Numbered from the stretch's first letter, positions 1-10,658 are shown. The stretch is 64,000 nucleotides of DNA from Providencia sp. R33 (GCF_019343475.1 NZ_CP072453.1:1364001-1428000), one strand, 5' to 3'. The notes: generated from the letters alone by a model not told the origin. Translations and numbers: made by a program.

Positions 1-145
1 AAAGTGCGATAACGTGATAAATGGTAGGGGTTCAGGGGAAACCTGTGTATAATGCGCGGGTTTTCAAATTCATGACTTTTTGCACTCGTTTTTGTACTGG
101 GCAAAAAGTTATTTGACGCCTGTGAAGGCGACAGTAGAGGGTTAC

Positions 146-1063
146 ATGAGCGCTAAACCGCAAAATACAGAGAAATTACAAAAAATCCTTGCTCGTTCTG
201 GGCATGGTTCACGTCGTGAAATCGAAACCTTCCTGCAAGCAGGTCGGATCAGTGTAGACGGTAAAATCGCCACTTTGGGCGACCGTGTCGAAGTCAAAGC
301 ATCAACCAAAATTCGTTTAGATGGCCGTTTATTGGCAATCAAAGAAGCTGAAAAAGAAATTTGCCGTGTGATGGCTTATTACAAACCTGAAGGTGAGTTG
401 TGTACACGCCACGACCCTGAAGGGCGCCCAACGGTCTTTACACGTCTGCCAAAACTGACAGGGGCAAGATGGATTGCCGTTGGTCGTCTTGATGTGAATA
501 CCAGTGGATTGCTGTTATTTACAACAGACGGCGAGTTAGCTAACCGCTTAATGCACCCAAGTCGTGAAGTTGAACGTGAATACGCAGTGCGTGTTTTTGG
601 CGAAATTAACGATGCAAAAATCCGCCAGTTAACCCAAGGTGTTCAACTCGAAGATGGCCCTGCATCTTTTAAAACCGTCTCTTATCGCGGTGGTGAAGGG
701 ATGAACCAATGGTATAACGTCACCTTAACGGAAGGACGTAACCGTGAAGTTCGCCGTTTATGGGAATCCGTAGGCGTACAAGTTAGCCGTTTGATCCGTG
801 TGCGTTATGGTGATATCGATTTACCAAAAGGCCTACCGCGTGGTGGCTGGACTGAGTTAGGTTTAGAACAAACTAACTACCTACGTGAATTAGTTGAGCT
901 GCCAGTTGAAACTGAAAGCAAAGTTGCTGTTGAGCGCGACCAACGTAGAATTAAAGCGAATCAAATTCGCCGTGCCGTGAAACGTCACACGCAAGTGGCT
1001 TCACGGCCTGCATCTAAACGCCAATCCTCAGGCCCGACTGCTAAGCGTCGTACACGCATCTAA
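146..1063 (+). CDS. rluB: 23S rRNA pseudouridine(2605) synthase RluB
   Basis: RluB isomerises a uridine of 23S rRNA helix 80 to pseudouridine during 50S assembly. The protein has an N-terminal S4 RNA-binding domain (about residues 10-60, [18 protein letters not shown]) followed by an RsuA/RluB/E/F catalytic domain with the signature [17 protein letters not shown], whose Asp is the catalytic nucleophile in this family. The C-terminal tail is basic ([15 protein letters not shown]), as usual for RluB. An upstream in-frame ATG at 80 exists, but the start at 146 is preferred because it follows AGAGG at the right distance and gives the family N-terminus. A strong terminator follows. Confidence 0.93.
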   Translation: MSAKPQNTEKLQKILARSGHGSRREIETFLQAGRISVDGKIATLGDRVEVKASTKIRLDGRLLAIKEAEKEICRVMAYYKPEGELCTRHDPEGRPTVFTRLPKLTGARWIAVGRLDVNTSGLLLFTTDGELANRLMHPSREVEREYAVRVFGEINDAKIRQLTQGVQLEDGPASFKTVSYRGGEGMNQWYNVTLTEGRNREVRRLWESVGVQVSRLIRVRYGDIDLPKGLPRGGWTELGLEQTNYLRELVELPVETESKVAVERDQRRIKANQIRRAVKRHTQVASRPASKRQSSGPTAKRRTRI

Positions 1064-1087
1064 TTTACTGTGTAGTTATTATTAAGA

Positions 1088-1117
1088 AGCGATGGCATAA
1101 CACCATCGCTTTTTTTA
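1088..1117 (+). terminator. Rho-independent terminator after rluB
   Basis: The 8-bp stem AGCGATGG/CCATCGCT with a 7-nt loop is followed by seven T residues, 25 bp after the rluB stop codon. Confidence 0.9.
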
Positions 1118-1414
1118 TCCCTAAAAATAATAGGTTAGCTTGGGTATTTATGTGAAATTACTGATTCAGTTCACAGAAAGGCGATAGCTGTCTGCAATAG
1201 ATAATTAAAATGAGATATTCGTCTCATTTTAATGTAACTAAAAAACTTACCATCAGGCCCTGTGTGAGATTCAACTCACATAATTGCTGCAAAACGTACT
1301 TATAAACTCCTGAACACTATAAGCAGCAACGTCTATTACTTACACGAATAAATGTGGTTTATCCAAATTAATAAAGAATGGTTTATACGTGGATAAACTC
1401 GATAAGGATAAAAG
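1118..1414. other. Intergenic region rluB-aphA with a 12-bp hairpin
   Basis: This is a non-coding stretch of about 300 bp. It holds a perfect inverted repeat (ATTAAAATGAGA at 1204-1215 and its complement at 1222-1233, 6-nt loop), which has no clean T tract beyond its own arm. It also holds the imperfect dyad TGTGA-N8-TCACA at 1263-1280. The aphA promoter must lie between about 1260 and 1400. I found no ORF. Confidence 0.6.
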
Positions 1415-2128
1415 ATGAAAAAAATAACACTGACGCTGAGTGCGGTTGCATTAGCTTTAACGTTTACGGCAACGTCTCAAGCCAAAATCCCAATGCCAGA
1501 AACCGTCAGCCCGGGCGTTACCGTTGTTGAATTAGCACAACAGCAACCTATTCATTGGGTTTCTATTGAACAAATCAAGCAAAGCCTAGAAGGCAAAGCA
1601 CCAATGGCCGTAGGCTTTGATATCGACGATACAGTGTTATTTTCTAGCCCAGGCTTTTACCGTGGTAAACTTGAGTTTTCCCCAAATGATTTTAGCTATC
1701 TGAAAAACCAGCAATTTTGGGAAAAAATGAATAATGAGTGGGACAAATTCAGTATGCCAAAACAAGTGGGTATTGATTTAGTCAAAATGCACTTAGACCG
1801 CGGTGATACCGTTTATTTCATCACAGGGCGTACGAAGACAAAAACTGAAACTGCCACTAAGTATGTTCAAGAGGGCTTAGCTATCCCTGCGGATAAAATG
1901 CAACCAGTTATTTTTGCTGGCGATGAGCCTGGTCAAAATAATAAAGTAAGCTGGATGCGTGACCACAAACTGACTATCTATTATGGTGATGCAGATGCGG
2001 ATATCGCAGCGGCTCATGAGTTAGGTATTCGTGGTGTTCGTATTTTACGTGCGGCAAACTCATCTTACCAACCGCTGCCAAAAGCAGGGCGTTTTGGTGA
2101 AGAAGTAGTGATTAATTCAGAATTTTAA
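1415..2128 (+). CDS. aphA: Class B acid phosphatase AphA (periplasmic)
   Basis: This is a non-specific periplasmic phosphomonoesterase/phosphotransferase of the HAD superfamily. A Sec signal peptide ends near residue 23 (SQA). The mature protein carries the class B signature [14 protein letters not shown] with D69 and D71 of the precursor as the nucleophile and acid/base pair, the second motif FITGRT (about 144-149), and a C-terminal acidic metal-binding motif YYGDADADI. The length of 237 aa equals the family norm. The start is supported by AAGGA seven to eight bases upstream. Enzymes of this class are Mg-dependent homotetramers that scavenge phosphate and nucleosides from nucleotides. Confidence 0.95.
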   Translation: MKKITLTLSAVALALTFTATSQAKIPMPETVSPGVTVVELAQQQPIHWVSIEQIKQSLEGKAPMAVGFDIDDTVLFSSPGFYRGKLEFSPNDFSYLKNQQFWEKMNNEWDKFSMPKQVGIDLVKMHLDRGDTVYFITGRTKTKTETATKYVQEGLAIPADKMQPVIFAGDEPGQNNKVSWMRDHKLTIYYGDADADIAAAHELGIRGVRILRAANSSYQPLPKAGRFGEEVVINSEF

Positions 2129-2144
2129 TTAAATTTTGAATATG

Positions 2145-2175
2145 AAAAAGGCGACTTAAGAGTCGCCTTTTTTAC
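2145..2175. terminator. Bidirectional terminator between aphA and the TpsA-like gene
   Basis: The hairpin AAAAAGGCGACT/AGTCGCCTTTTTT has A and T runs on both sides, so it can serve aphA on the plus strand and the convergent adhesin gene on the minus strand. Confidence 0.9.
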
Positions 2176-2191
2176 TGCATTAAAATAAGTA

Positions 2192-4339
2192 TTAGTTATT
2201 CACAATTGCATCAATAACAACACGGTTACCAGTAATAGTTCCTGTTGTACCATTTGTCACGATTGGGCTTGTGACTTTAGTTGTGCCGTTAGAACTAATG
2301 GTTCCATACTGGTTATTAACTCGGTTTTTTGACTCAATGGTCATATTTTTACCAGCAGCCATTTTACCTGAATAGTTTTCGAGTGAACCCACATCAACTT
2401 TCTGGTTATTAGTACTCGTAATTTGGCCATAATTATTGTTCAACGATGCTTTTAATTTAATATCCACATCATTACGTGCAGCATCGTTGTTATTCACGTT
2501 TGCAGCAATAGAACCATAGATGCCATAAAGGGTATCACCTTTAATTTTGATGGTGCCATCATTGGTTTGTAAACCGCCGTTTTGGTCTGTTAAACCAAAT
2601 TTTGCATTCACTTGTTTAAATCCAGAACTGTAACTGTTGCCTAAATGACTTGTTTGAATATCCAAATTATTTTCAGCTTGAATCAGGCCGGATTGATTTT
2701 CAATTGAATGCGCAGTTATGGCTAAATTTTTGCCTTTGATATAACCAGACAGGTTACTCATCATGTTCACTTTGATTTCAGACTTACCATTGTCAGAAAT
2801 AATTGAACCTGAATTAGTCAATTGATTTGCATTGACATTTAGCAGTTTACCACTATGAATTTTAGAGAGTGAATCATTGGTTAATGCCACGGAAGCATCA
2901 AGATCCATACGGCCATTAATGGCATTCAGTTCAGAATTAGATTGAGTTAAATATATAGTGTTGATTTCAGCACGACGCTTGGCGACAACCTTACTGTTTG
3001 CCATATTTTCAATCGAGTTTTGAACATTTAAAGTGGCATCTCTGCCTGCGGTGATATTGGAATTTTCATTTACAATACGCACTGCATCAATATTAACATC
3101 TTGCCCAGCGATAAACCCTTTATTTGGGTCATTTTGACTAGTTAAATAATCACGGTTATAAATAACATTGGTTGCGTGAACTTTAATATTTCCTTTCGTC
3201 GCTCTCACAGCACCATTATCATTAATGAAAGAATCAGATAATGTAGTCACATTTTGCTGTGCTTCAATGGTGCCGTTGTTATTCGATAATGTACCTAATG
3301 TGCTGATATTAACATCATTATTGAGGGAACTAATGCGGCCACGGTCGTTATTAACGGAACCGGTGCCAGCAGCCTTAATATTGACGTTTTTTGTGCCAGC
3401 TATCGTGCCACTGTTTGTCAGGCCAGCTGCATTGACATTGAGGGTATTTGCAGAGTTAATATTACCGTTAATATTATTAACAGTACCCGCAGTATCCAGA
3501 GTAATAGCACCATTCTGGGAGATAATATCACCGGAGTTTGAAACGCCGACGCCTGTTTCGGTCGCAACTAACGAAATTTTATTTGCGTACATCCCGCCTA
3601 AAGCAGAAACGTCAATACCAACGCTTGGTTTGCTTCCTAATGCGGTTGTTGTTCCTACGACTTCACCCGCTGCATTGACTCGGTTATTTCCTGCAACAAC
3701 ATTTAAATGTTGGGCTGAGACTGCACCGTTGATAGCGACTGAACGCGCAATTAGGTCAGTAGGTGAACTTGAATTGAAATTGCCATTAATGGAAATTTTC
3801 CCTTGTTGCACATTGTAGTCATTGACTAAGCCATTACCATCTATGGAAACTTTCCCTGTGGTTAATGTACTGCGGTTGGTATTGATAAATCCACAATTAT
3901 TACAGGTAATACCTGACGCATTCGCGACAATGACTTGTGCTTTACCGCCAGCGACTTCAATCATACCGTTTAAGGTTGTTGCCGTATTTGAATTGACCTC
4001 ATTTAGGATCACTTTAGCGCGTTTACCCGCAACGTTCCCATTACCGCCAATTTTCCCGCCGAGGGTGGTATTCGACATACCTGCACTATTATTTAAAATA
4101 ACGCCTTTTTGGTCGACATCAAATTGGCTATAAATATTGTGAGAAACGCCGCTATCAGAAGGTCGATTAATATAAACAACAGTAGGGCCATTTCCTTGGA
4201 CCATAACACCGGCACCATTTGTTGGTGTAATTGCGGCTTGAGCAATTGTCGTTGAGCCGATAATCATTGATACACACAGAAATAAAGGTTTGAACTTCAA
4301 TGTAGGTACATTGAAATTATTTATTGAATCATTTTTCAT
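2192..4339 (-). CDS. Short two-partner-secretion exoprotein (TpsA, filamentous haemagglutinin N-domain)
   Basis: The protein has a signal peptide ending around TTIAQA (about residue 35), then a TPS secretion domain: NIYSQFDVDQKGVILNNS, GGKIGGN and the Cys-pair region ASGITCNNCGFINTNRSTL. These are typical of FHA/HpmA-like exoproteins exported by an outer-membrane TpsB pore. The rest is repetitive Asn/Ser/Gly-rich beta-helix sequence. It stops at 715 aa without a large adhesin tail or a CdiA-type toxin domain, so it is short for the family. No tpsB or immunity gene is adjacent. It may be a compact adhesin, or a truncated one relying on a pore encoded elsewhere. Family assignment is firm; function is inferred. 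Confidence 0.8.
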   Translation of the reverse strand: MKNDSINNFNVPTLKFKPLFLCVSMIIGSTTIAQAAITPTNGAGVMVQGNGPTVVYINRPSDSGVSHNIYSQFDVDQKGVILNNSAGMSNTTLGGKIGGNGNVAGKRAKVILNEVNSNTATTLNGMIEVAGGKAQVIVANASGITCNNCGFINTNRSTLTTGKVSIDGNGLVNDYNVQQGKISINGNFNSSSPTDLIARSVAINGAVSAQHLNVVAGNNRVNAAGEVVGTTTALGSKPSVGIDVSALGGMYANKISLVATETGVGVSNSGDIISQNGAITLDTAGTVNNINGNINSANTLNVNAAGLTNSGTIAGTKNVNIKAAGTGSVNNDRGRISSLNNDVNISTLGTLSNNNGTIEAQQNVTTLSDSFINDNGAVRATKGNIKVHATNVIYNRDYLTSQNDPNKGFIAGQDVNIDAVRIVNENSNITAGRDATLNVQNSIENMANSKVVAKRRAEINTIYLTQSNSELNAINGRMDLDASVALTNDSLSKIHSGKLLNVNANQLTNSGSIISDNGKSEIKVNMMSNLSGYIKGKNLAITAHSIENQSGLIQAENNLDIQTSHLGNSYSSGFKQVNAKFGLTDQNGGLQTNDGTIKIKGDTLYGIYGSIAANVNNNDAARNDVDIKLKASLNNNYGQITSTNNQKVDVGSLENYSGKMAAGKNMTIESKNRVNNQYGTISSNGTTKVTSPIVTNGTTGTITGNRVVIDAIVNN

Positions 4340-4730
4340 ATATATCCCTTAAATTAAAATAGACAGTATCTAAGATAACTATTAATCCATAATTGCAATT
4401 TAATTATGCAGAAATATAAATTTAAATAAATTTAATAATATTAACATGAGCTGGATTTTTATTGACTGTTGAATAATAACCAAATGTGAATAAAGCTAGG
4501 ATAAATGCGCAGGTTTATCATTAAACTTAATTAAATCAATTGGGTTGTCAGTGATGGGTATTTTGATTTACGGTGTATTTACTCAAGGAATAACACGTAG
4601 CAATTTATATTAAAGAGAATGAAATTTGGCTAAAACATTAGGTAAATTGATGAGGTAATTAATTTTTTAAAGTGACAAATATAATTTAACACGGAAATTG
4701 GAATAAATGCGAACTATTAGATTTACCATG
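4340..4730. other. AT-rich intergenic region upstream of the TpsA-like gene
   Basis: About 390 bp of very AT-rich DNA with no ORF that has coding character. It presumably contains the promoter of the leftward exoprotein gene. Its composition resembles H-NS-silenced promoter regions, but that is an inference only. Confidence 0.4.
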
Positions 4731-4741
4731 CATAAAAAGAA

Positions 4742-4782
4742 AACTTAGCAATCGCTTTATTTAAGCTTATTATTGCTAAGTT
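4742..4782 (-). terminator. Terminator of the yciK-btuR operon
   Basis: The 11-bp inverted repeat AACTTAGCAAT/ATTGCTAAGTT lies just downstream of btuR. On the minus strand it is followed by TTTTCTTTTT, the usual pattern of an intrinsic terminator. Confidence 0.7.
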
Positions 4783-4794
4783 AATTTTAATCGT

Positions 4795-5385
4795 TTACCA
4801 GTCAATGCCTTTTTGCGCTTTAATTCCAATATCAAACGCATGTTTGACAGGGCGCATTTCAGTGACCGTATCCGCTAAATCAATTAAATCACGGTGGCAT
4901 CCTCTACCAGTAATAATAACCGATTGATTGGCAGGGCGACTCTGTAAAGCTTGCATAACCTCGTTTAAGCCAAGGTAATGATAGCTAAGCATATAGGTTA
5001 GCTCATCTAAGACAACCAAATCATATTGAGGATCACTTAACAACCGCTTGGCATGATGCCAAGTTTCAAGACAGGCAAGGGTGTCGGTTTCTTTATTTTG
5101 AGTTTCCCACGTAAAACCAGTGGACATCACAAAAAAAGGTGCGCCAAGTGGTTCTAAGAGTTCGCGTTCACCGTTATCCCAGCCCCCTTTAATGAATTGC
5201 ACAACAGCCGCTTTTTTACCATGGCCGATGGCTCGGCAGACGGTACCAAATGCCGCAGTAGTTTTACCTTTACCATTGCCTGTAAAGATAATGATAATCC
5301 CACGCTCAATTTGAGCCGCTTCAATACGTGCATCCACTTTTTCTTTTAAGCGTTGTTGGCGTTCTTCATGTCGGCTTTGTGACAT
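4795..5385 (-). CDS. btuR: Corrinoid adenosyltransferase BtuR/CobO
   Basis: BtuR transfers the 5'-deoxyadenosyl group of ATP to cob(I)alamin or cobinamide, giving the active cofactor. The sequence has the modified P-loop TGNGKGKTTAA (about residues 35-45), the segment VVQFIKGGWDNGE, and the Walker B-like LVVLDELTYML. The C-terminal motif EMRPVKHAFDIGIKAQKGIDW is characteristic of CobO/BtuR. The length of 196 aa is the same as in E. coli. It lies directly downstream of yciK (6-bp gap), as in E. coli, so the two are probably cotranscribed. Confidence 0.95.
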   Translation of the reverse strand: MSQSRHEERQQRLKEKVDARIEAAQIERGIIIIFTGNGKGKTTAAFGTVCRAIGHGKKAAVVQFIKGGWDNGERELLEPLGAPFFVMSTGFTWETQNKETDTLACLETWHHAKRLLSDPQYDLVVLDELTYMLSYHYLGLNEVMQALQSRPANQSVIITGRGCHRDLIDLADTVTEMRPVKHAFDIGIKAQKGIDW

Positions 5386-5391
5386 AGTCGA

Positions 5392-6156
5392 TTACTCCGC
5401 TGCACCCGGTTTACGACCCGGTTGTGCATCATAGCTGCTTCCTGTTTTTCGGATACTATCATCGCCCATTAAGTAGACGTAAATTGGCATAATATCCGCT
5501 GGAGTTTTGAGTTTTTGTGGGTCTTCTTCAGGAAATGCACTTGCACGCATACTGGTTCGAGTGCCACCCGGATTAATGCAGTTTACGCGTAAATGGCTAT
5601 TTTTATACTCATCAGCAAGCACTTGCATTAGGCCTTCTGTCGCGAATTTAGAGACGGCGTAGGCTCCCCAACCAGTACGCCCTTGTTTTCCGACGCTTGA
5701 GCTGGTGAAAACTAATGATGCATTTGGCGCTTTCAATAACAAAGGGAGTAGGGATTGGGTGAGCATAAAAGTCGCATTCACGTTAATTTGCATGACATCA
5801 TGCCAAAGTTGGGTCGGTTGTTCTGCAATGGGGGCGATAACGCCAAGGATCCCCGCATTGTGCAAAACACCATCTAGATAAGGGGCGTTTTTAGATATTT
5901 GAGTAGCTAATGATTGGCAATTTTCTTCAGTTGCTGTTAATAAATCCAAAACATAGCATGGGGATTCTTTACCAGAAATTGCGGTGATTTCTTGGCTAAC
6001 GGCATCTAATTTACGTTGTGTTCTTCCAACAAGGATCAACGCTGCACCAAACCGGGCATAGGTCAGGGCGGCTTCACGACCAATGCCATCGCCTGCGCCG
6101 GTGATGAGTATCGTTTTGCCTTTCAATAGGTCTTGTCTAGGCTGATATTGAAGCAT
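5392..6156 (-). CDS. yciK: YciK family SDR oxidoreductase
   Basis: This is a short-chain dehydrogenase with the Rossmann motif ITGAGDGIG near the N-terminus, the NAG motif (HNAGILG), the catalytic Ser region FTSSSVG and the YAVSK active-site pair. Length (254 aa) and location next to btuR match E. coli YciK. The natural substrate is unknown. It is the first gene of a leftward pair with btuR and is divergent from sohB; the 178-bp gap between yciK and sohB would hold both promoters. Confidence 0.92.
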   Translation of the reverse strand: MLQYQPRQDLLKGKTILITGAGDGIGREAALTYARFGAALILVGRTQRKLDAVSQEITAISGKESPCYVLDLLTATEENCQSLATQISKNAPYLDGVLHNAGILGVIAPIAEQPTQLWHDVMQINVNATFMLTQSLLPLLLKAPNASLVFTSSSVGKQGRTGWGAYAVSKFATEGLMQVLADEYKNSHLRVNCINPGGTRTSMRASAFPEEDPQKLKTPADIMPIYVYLMGDDSIRKTGSSYDAQPGRKPGAAE

Positions 6157-6334
6157 ATTCTTTCCTATATTTGTGAAGTAAATGTAACAGTATCATCGCA
6201 CTGATTCGAGTTTTTGGCTAATCTAACATAGATATCTACGTAGTTTATGGCGACAAATACGTTTTTTTCTGGTTGTTTAGCCATAATCGTGAGATTATTT
6301 TTGCGTTGAAGATAAATATCAGAAGGATCATGTT

Positions 6335-7381
6335 GTGGAGTATTTCTCTTTGTATGGATTATTTTTAGCAAAAGTTGTCACTATTGTGGTGGCGATTGTT
6401 TTGCTGGCTGTTTTTGTCTTTGGTGTAGGTATGCGTCGCCAAGGCGCTAAAGGTTCGTTAAAACTCACTGATTTAGGTGAAAATTATCGTGAACGTCAAC
6501 GCCAAATGCAACAAGTGAAAATGAATGAATCTGAGCACAAAGCTTGGCTCAAGGCATTCAAAAAACAGCAGAAAGCAAAATCAAAAAGCGAGAAAACTGG
6601 GGCAAAACTTGGGCAAACCTCCGTTAAAAAGCCTTGTTTATATGTCTTAGACTTTAAAGGCAGTATGGATGCACGTGAAGTTGCGTCTTTAAGAGAAGAA
6701 ATCAGTGCAGTTCTTGCAGTTGCTGACGCGCAAGATGAAGTTTTACTTCGTTTGGAAAGCCCTGGTGGTATGGTTCATGGTTATGGGCTTGCTGCATCAC
6801 AATTGCGCCGATTAAAAGAAAAGAATATTCCTCTCACGGTTGCTGTGGATAAAGTGGCGGCAAGTGGCGGTTATATGATGGCTTGTATTGCAGATAAAAT
6901 TATCGCAGCGCCATTTTCGATTATTGGCTCTATTGGTGTTGTGGCGCAAATTCCCAATATTCATCGACTATTAAAGAAACACGATGTGGATGTTGAACTT
7001 CATACTGCCGGTGAATATAAAAGAACACTGACCTTGTTAGGTGAAAATACCGAGCAAGGTCGTAAAAAGTTTGTGGAAGATTTAAATTCAACACATGACC
7101 TTTTCAAGCAGTTTGTTCATCAAAATCGGCCTTCGTTAGATATTGACAAGGTTGCAACGGGTGAATACTGGTACGGTTCACAGGCGCTGGAAAAAGGGCT
7201 GGTAGATAGCATTGGCGTAAGTGATGATATTATTATTGATGCCATTGACGCGAAAGAGATTGTCGGTGTTCGTTATGTTATGAGTAAAAAAATGATGGAC
7301 AAAGTCATGGGTAGTGCAGCAAACAGTGTGGATAACCTTTTATTACGCTGGTGGCAGCGTGGTCAAAAACCGATGTTATAA
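6335..7381 (+). CDS. sohB: Inner-membrane serine protease SohB (S49)
   Basis: SohB is a signal-peptide-peptidase-like S49 protease. It has an N-terminal membrane segment (about residues 8-30), a basic linker rich in Lys and Gln, then the S49 core with ESPGGMVHGYG, the nucleophile region DKVAASGGYMMA and the downstream Lys region. The end WWQRGQKP matches E. coli SohB almost exactly, and the length is 348 aa. The start codon is GTG at 6335 (GTG GAG TAT TTC), preceded by AGAAGGA. The ATG at 6330 is in another frame. A terminator follows. Confidence 0.94.
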   Translation: MEYFSLYGLFLAKVVTIVVAIVLLAVFVFGVGMRRQGAKGSLKLTDLGENYRERQRQMQQVKMNESEHKAWLKAFKKQQKAKSKSEKTGAKLGQTSVKKPCLYVLDFKGSMDAREVASLREEISAVLAVADAQDEVLLRLESPGGMVHGYGLAASQLRRLKEKNIPLTVAVDKVAASGGYMMACIADKIIAAPFSIIGSIGVVAQIPNIHRLLKKHDVDVELHTAGEYKRTLTLLGENTEQGRKKFVEDLNSTHDLFKQFVHQNRPSLDIDKVATGEYWYGSQALEKGLVDSIGVSDDIIIDAIDAKEIVGVRYVMSKKMMDKVMGSAANSVDNLLLRWWQRGQKPML

Positions 7382-7424
7382 ATGAATAGTCGCCTCGCAA
7401 ATATTCTGTTTTAATTCTACTATT

Positions 7425-7455
7425 AATTACCGGCACTAATGCCGGTAATTTTTTA
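7425..7455 (+). terminator. Terminator downstream of sohB
   Basis: The 10-bp perfect stem AATTACCGGC/GCCGGTAATT has a 6-nt loop and is followed by a T run. It lies between the convergent sohB and yciN genes and can act in both directions. Confidence 0.9.
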
Positions 7456-7473
7456 TCAATTATTGAATGTTAA

Positions 7474-7731
7474 TTAGTCATTTTCACGTAATTGGTATTG
7501 TTCAGAAAGAACATGCGTAAGATGTTTGTACATATTAAAAGCAGCGGTACTTTTTAATGTTGGGATACCATTTTCATCGAGAAAAAATTCCCCTTTAAAA
7601 ACCAGTGTACCACGATGCTGTTCTACAGTGTCTACAAACATCCCGTGAATATACTCGTCATGTTTCTTTATGATATCGTTAGCTTTTTCAAGTAACTCTG
7701 TTTTTGTAATGTACTGAAGATTGTCTTGCAT
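7474..7731 (-). CDS. yciN: YciN family protein
   Basis: This small acidic protein of 85 aa is recognisable as YciN by GEFFLDENGIPTLKSTAAFN and the C-terminal KHLTHVLSEQYQL, which parallel the E. coli protein. Its location immediately upstream of topA is also conserved, although here it reads away from topA. The function is unknown. In E. coli it is a stationary-phase-expressed small protein without signal peptide or membrane segment. Confidence 0.9.
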   Translation of the reverse strand: MQDNLQYITKTELLEKANDIIKKHDEYIHGMFVDTVEQHRGTLVFKGEFFLDENGIPTLKSTAAFNMYKHLTHVLSEQYQLREND

Positions 7732-8020
7732 AATAGGGCTCCCTTGAAAAAATAATTGGTTGCTTCTAGCATTTTATCAGGTAGAGTGTGTGGTTTTCAA
7801 TTATGGCTTAATGCCTTTATATGGTTAAAATCAGTCAGCTAGAAGACTTTCATGGCTTGTAGAATAACGTGACTGAGATTATAAGTTTTGTTTCAACACA
7901 AATAATTGATTGAAAATATATTGATATATTGTGATTGTGTCGCAATATAAAAAACAGATTCTCATTTTGCGCATTTTTATGTAAAAGTGCGTCATTGTTG
8001 ATATTTAGGTAAAGGTAAAT

Positions 8021-10627
8021 ATGGGTAAAGCTCTTGTTATCGTGGAGTCCCCGGCAAAAGCCAAGACAATTAACAAGTATCTTGGCAGTGGCTACGTTGT
8101 AAAAAGCAGCGTCGGCCATATTCGTGATCTGCCGAAAAGCGGCTCTGGTTCACAAACCGGCTCACAAAAGAGTACAGGCTCATCTACCGAGAAAACAAAG
8201 AAAGTTAAAAAAGATCCACGTGATGCACTCGTGAATCGCATGGGTATAGACCCTTATCATGGTTGGAAGGCGAATTATCAAATTCTACCGGGTAAGGAAA
8301 AGGTGGTTTCTGAGCTGAAATCTCTGGCGGCGGATGCCGATCATATCTACCTCGCAACGGACTTGGACCGCGAGGGAGAAGCTATCGCATGGCATTTGCG
8401 AGAAGTGATTGGCGGTGATGATTCGCGTTTTAGTCGTGTTGTTTTTAACGAAATCACGAAAAATGCCATCACTCAAGCATTTGATACCCCTGGTGAGCTA
8501 AATATTGATCGGGTTAACGCCCAGCAAGCTCGTCGCTTTATGGACCGCGTCGTGGGGTACATGGTATCCCCATTATTGTGGAAAAAAGTGGCGCGAGGTT
8601 TGTCTGCCGGACGTGTTCAATCTGTTGCTGTAAAACTGATTGTCGAGCGCGAACGAGAAATCAAAGCATTTGTTCCGGAAGAATATTGGGAATTGCATGC
8701 AGATTTAGCAGACAAAGACATTGCGAATTTACGCATGGAAGTCACGTCACAAGCAGGTAAATCGTTTAAGCCTGTTAATAAGGCGCAAACGACTGCGGCG
8801 GTAAAATTACTTGAAAAAGCGCGCTTTGAGGTCATTGACCGCGAAGACCGACCAACATCAAGTAAACCAAGTGCACCTTATATCACCTCGACATTGCAAC
8901 AAGCGGCAAGTACACGTTTAGGCTTTGGGGTGAAGAAAACCATGATGATGGCTCAGCGTCTGTATGAGGCGGGTTACATCACGTATATGCGTACTGACTC
9001 AACGAACTTGAGCCAAGATGCGTTAGACATGGTTCGTGGCTATATTAATGACAACTTTGGCGCTAAATATCTGCCGAAAGATGCCAATGTGTATAGCAGC
9101 AAAGATAATTCTCAAGAGGCGCATGAGGCCATCCGTCCTTCTAGTGTAGATGTACTACCTGATTCACTAAAAGATATGGAAAATGACGCAAAACGGCTGT
9201 ACCAATTAATTTGGAACCAGTTTGTTGCGTGTCAAATGACGCCTGCGAAATATGACTCGACGACTTTAACAGTGAAAGCGGGAGACTTTGAACTGAAAGC
9301 CAAAGGGCGTACGTTACGTTTCGATGGTTGGACGAAAGTGATGCCTGCACTGCGCAAAAACGATGAAGATAAAACCTTGCCACCTATTCAAGTGGGCACG
9401 GAGCTATCATTAATCGAATTATTGCCAAGTCAGCACTTTACTAAGCCGCCAGCGCGTTTTAGTGAAGCATCATTGGTTAAAGAACTTGAAAAACGTGGAA
9501 TTGGTCGTCCTTCAACTTATGCAGCAATTATTTCCACTATCCAAGATAGAGGCTATGTTAAAGTTGAAAATCGCCGTTTCTATGCAGAAAAAATGGGTGA
9601 AATCGTTACAGATCGTTTGGAAGAAAACTTCAACGATTTAATGAACTACGATTTTACTGCACGAATGGAAAACCAACTCGACCATGTTGCAAACCATGAT
9701 GCCGAGTGGAAAGCGGTTCTTGATGAATTCTTCTCTGATTTTAGTACCCAACTTGATGTTGCGGAAAAAGATCCAGAAGAAGGTGGAATGCGTACCAATC
9801 CAATGGTTATTACATCAATAACCTGTCCTGATTGTGAGCGTCATATGGGTATCCGTACGGCATCCACAGGGGTATTCTTGGGTTGTAGCGGCTATGCATT
9901 ACCACCGAAAGAACGCTGTAAGAAAACCATCAACCTGATCCCTGAAGATGAAGTGCTCAACGTACTTGAAGGGGATGATGCGGAAACTAACGCGCTAAGA
10001 GCGAAACGTCGTTGTCCGAAATGTGGCACAGCGATGGATAGCTATTTGATTGATAATCAACGTAAATTACATGTGTGTGGTAATAACCCTGCGTGTGAAG
10101 GTTATGAAATCGAAGAAGGCGAATTCCGTATTAAAGGCTACGATGGCCCTGTCATTGAATGTGACAAATGTGGCTCTGAAATGCACCTGAAAATGGGGCG
10201 TTTTGGTAAATACATGGGTTGCACCAATGAAGAGTGTAAAAACACACGTAAGATCTTAAGAAGTGGTGAAGTTGCACCACCGAAAGAGGATCCTGTTCCA
10301 CTACCTGAATTACCGTGTGAAAAATCTGACGCTTACTTTGTATTGCGTGATGGTGCGGCTGGGGTGTTCCTTGCAGCCAATACTTTCCCGAAATCCAGAG
10401 AAACACGCGCGCCATTAGTGGCTGAGTTGCAACGCTTTAAGGATAGACTACCTGAAAAGCTTGCTTATTTAGCAGAAGCGCCAGCGGAAGATGGTGAAGG
10501 AAACCCGACCGTCGTTCGTTTTAGCCGTAAAACCAAGCAACAATATGTTTCTTCGGAAAAAGACGGTAAAGCAACAGGTTGGAGTGCTTTTTACGTTGAC
10601 GGTAAGTGGGAAGTTAAAGAAAAGTAA
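8021..10627 (+). CDS. topA: DNA topoisomerase I (type IA)
   Basis: TopA relaxes negative supercoils by transient single-strand cleavage. In order, there is a Toprim domain with [12 protein letters not shown] and [17 protein letters not shown] (acidic DxD Mg site), the cleavage-strand domains with the active tyrosine in ITYMRTDST (about Y322), the RPSTYAAII motif, and C-terminal zinc-finger domains with CxxC pairs ([27 protein letters not shown]). The length of 868 aa matches enterobacterial enzymes. A Ser/Gly/Lys-rich loop follows [10 protein letters not shown], as usual. It is monocistronic with its own terminator. Confidence 0.97.
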   Translation: MGKALVIVESPAKAKTINKYLGSGYVVKSSVGHIRDLPKSGSGSQTGSQKSTGSSTEKTKKVKKDPRDALVNRMGIDPYHGWKANYQILPGKEKVVSELKSLAADADHIYLATDLDREGEAIAWHLREVIGGDDSRFSRVVFNEITKNAITQAFDTPGELNIDRVNAQQARRFMDRVVGYMVSPLLWKKVARGLSAGRVQSVAVKLIVEREREIKAFVPEEYWELHADLADKDIANLRMEVTSQAGKSFKPVNKAQTTAAVKLLEKARFEVIDREDRPTSSKPSAPYITSTLQQAASTRLGFGVKKTMMMAQRLYEAGYITYMRTDSTNLSQDALDMVRGYINDNFGAKYLPKDANVYSSKDNSQEAHEAIRPSSVDVLPDSLKDMENDAKRLYQLIWNQFVACQMTPAKYDSTTLTVKAGDFELKAKGRTLRFDGWTKVMPALRKNDEDKTLPPIQVGTELSLIELLPSQHFTKPPARFSEASLVKELEKRGIGRPSTYAAIISTIQDRGYVKVENRRFYAEKMGEIVTDRLEENFNDLMNYDFTARMENQLDHVANHDAEWKAVLDEFFSDFSTQLDVAEKDPEEGGMRTNPMVITSITCPDCERHMGIRTASTGVFLGCSGYALPPKERCKKTINLIPEDEVLNVLEGDDAETNALRAKRRCPKCGTAMDSYLIDNQRKLHVCGNNPACEGYEIEEGEFRIKGYDGPVIECDKCGSEMHLKMGRFGKYMGCTNEECKNTRKILRSGEVAPPKEDPVPLPELPCEKSDAYFVLRDGAAGVFLAANTFPKSRETRAPLVAELQRFKDRLPEKLAYLAEAPAEDGEGNPTVVRFSRKTKQQYVSSEKDGKATGWSAFYVDGKWEVKEK

Positions 10628-10658
10628 TTTGTTAAGGTGACTTTTCAGGTTAAAAATA

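Noticed and set aside
1263..1280. TGTGA-N8-TCACA dyad upstream of aphA as a CRP site
   Set aside because: The spacer is 8 bp and not the 6 bp that CRP requires.
3225..4133. Plus-strand open frames within the TPS exoprotein gene
   Set aside because: They are antisense to a clear TPS-domain protein; no motifs or ribosome sites support them.
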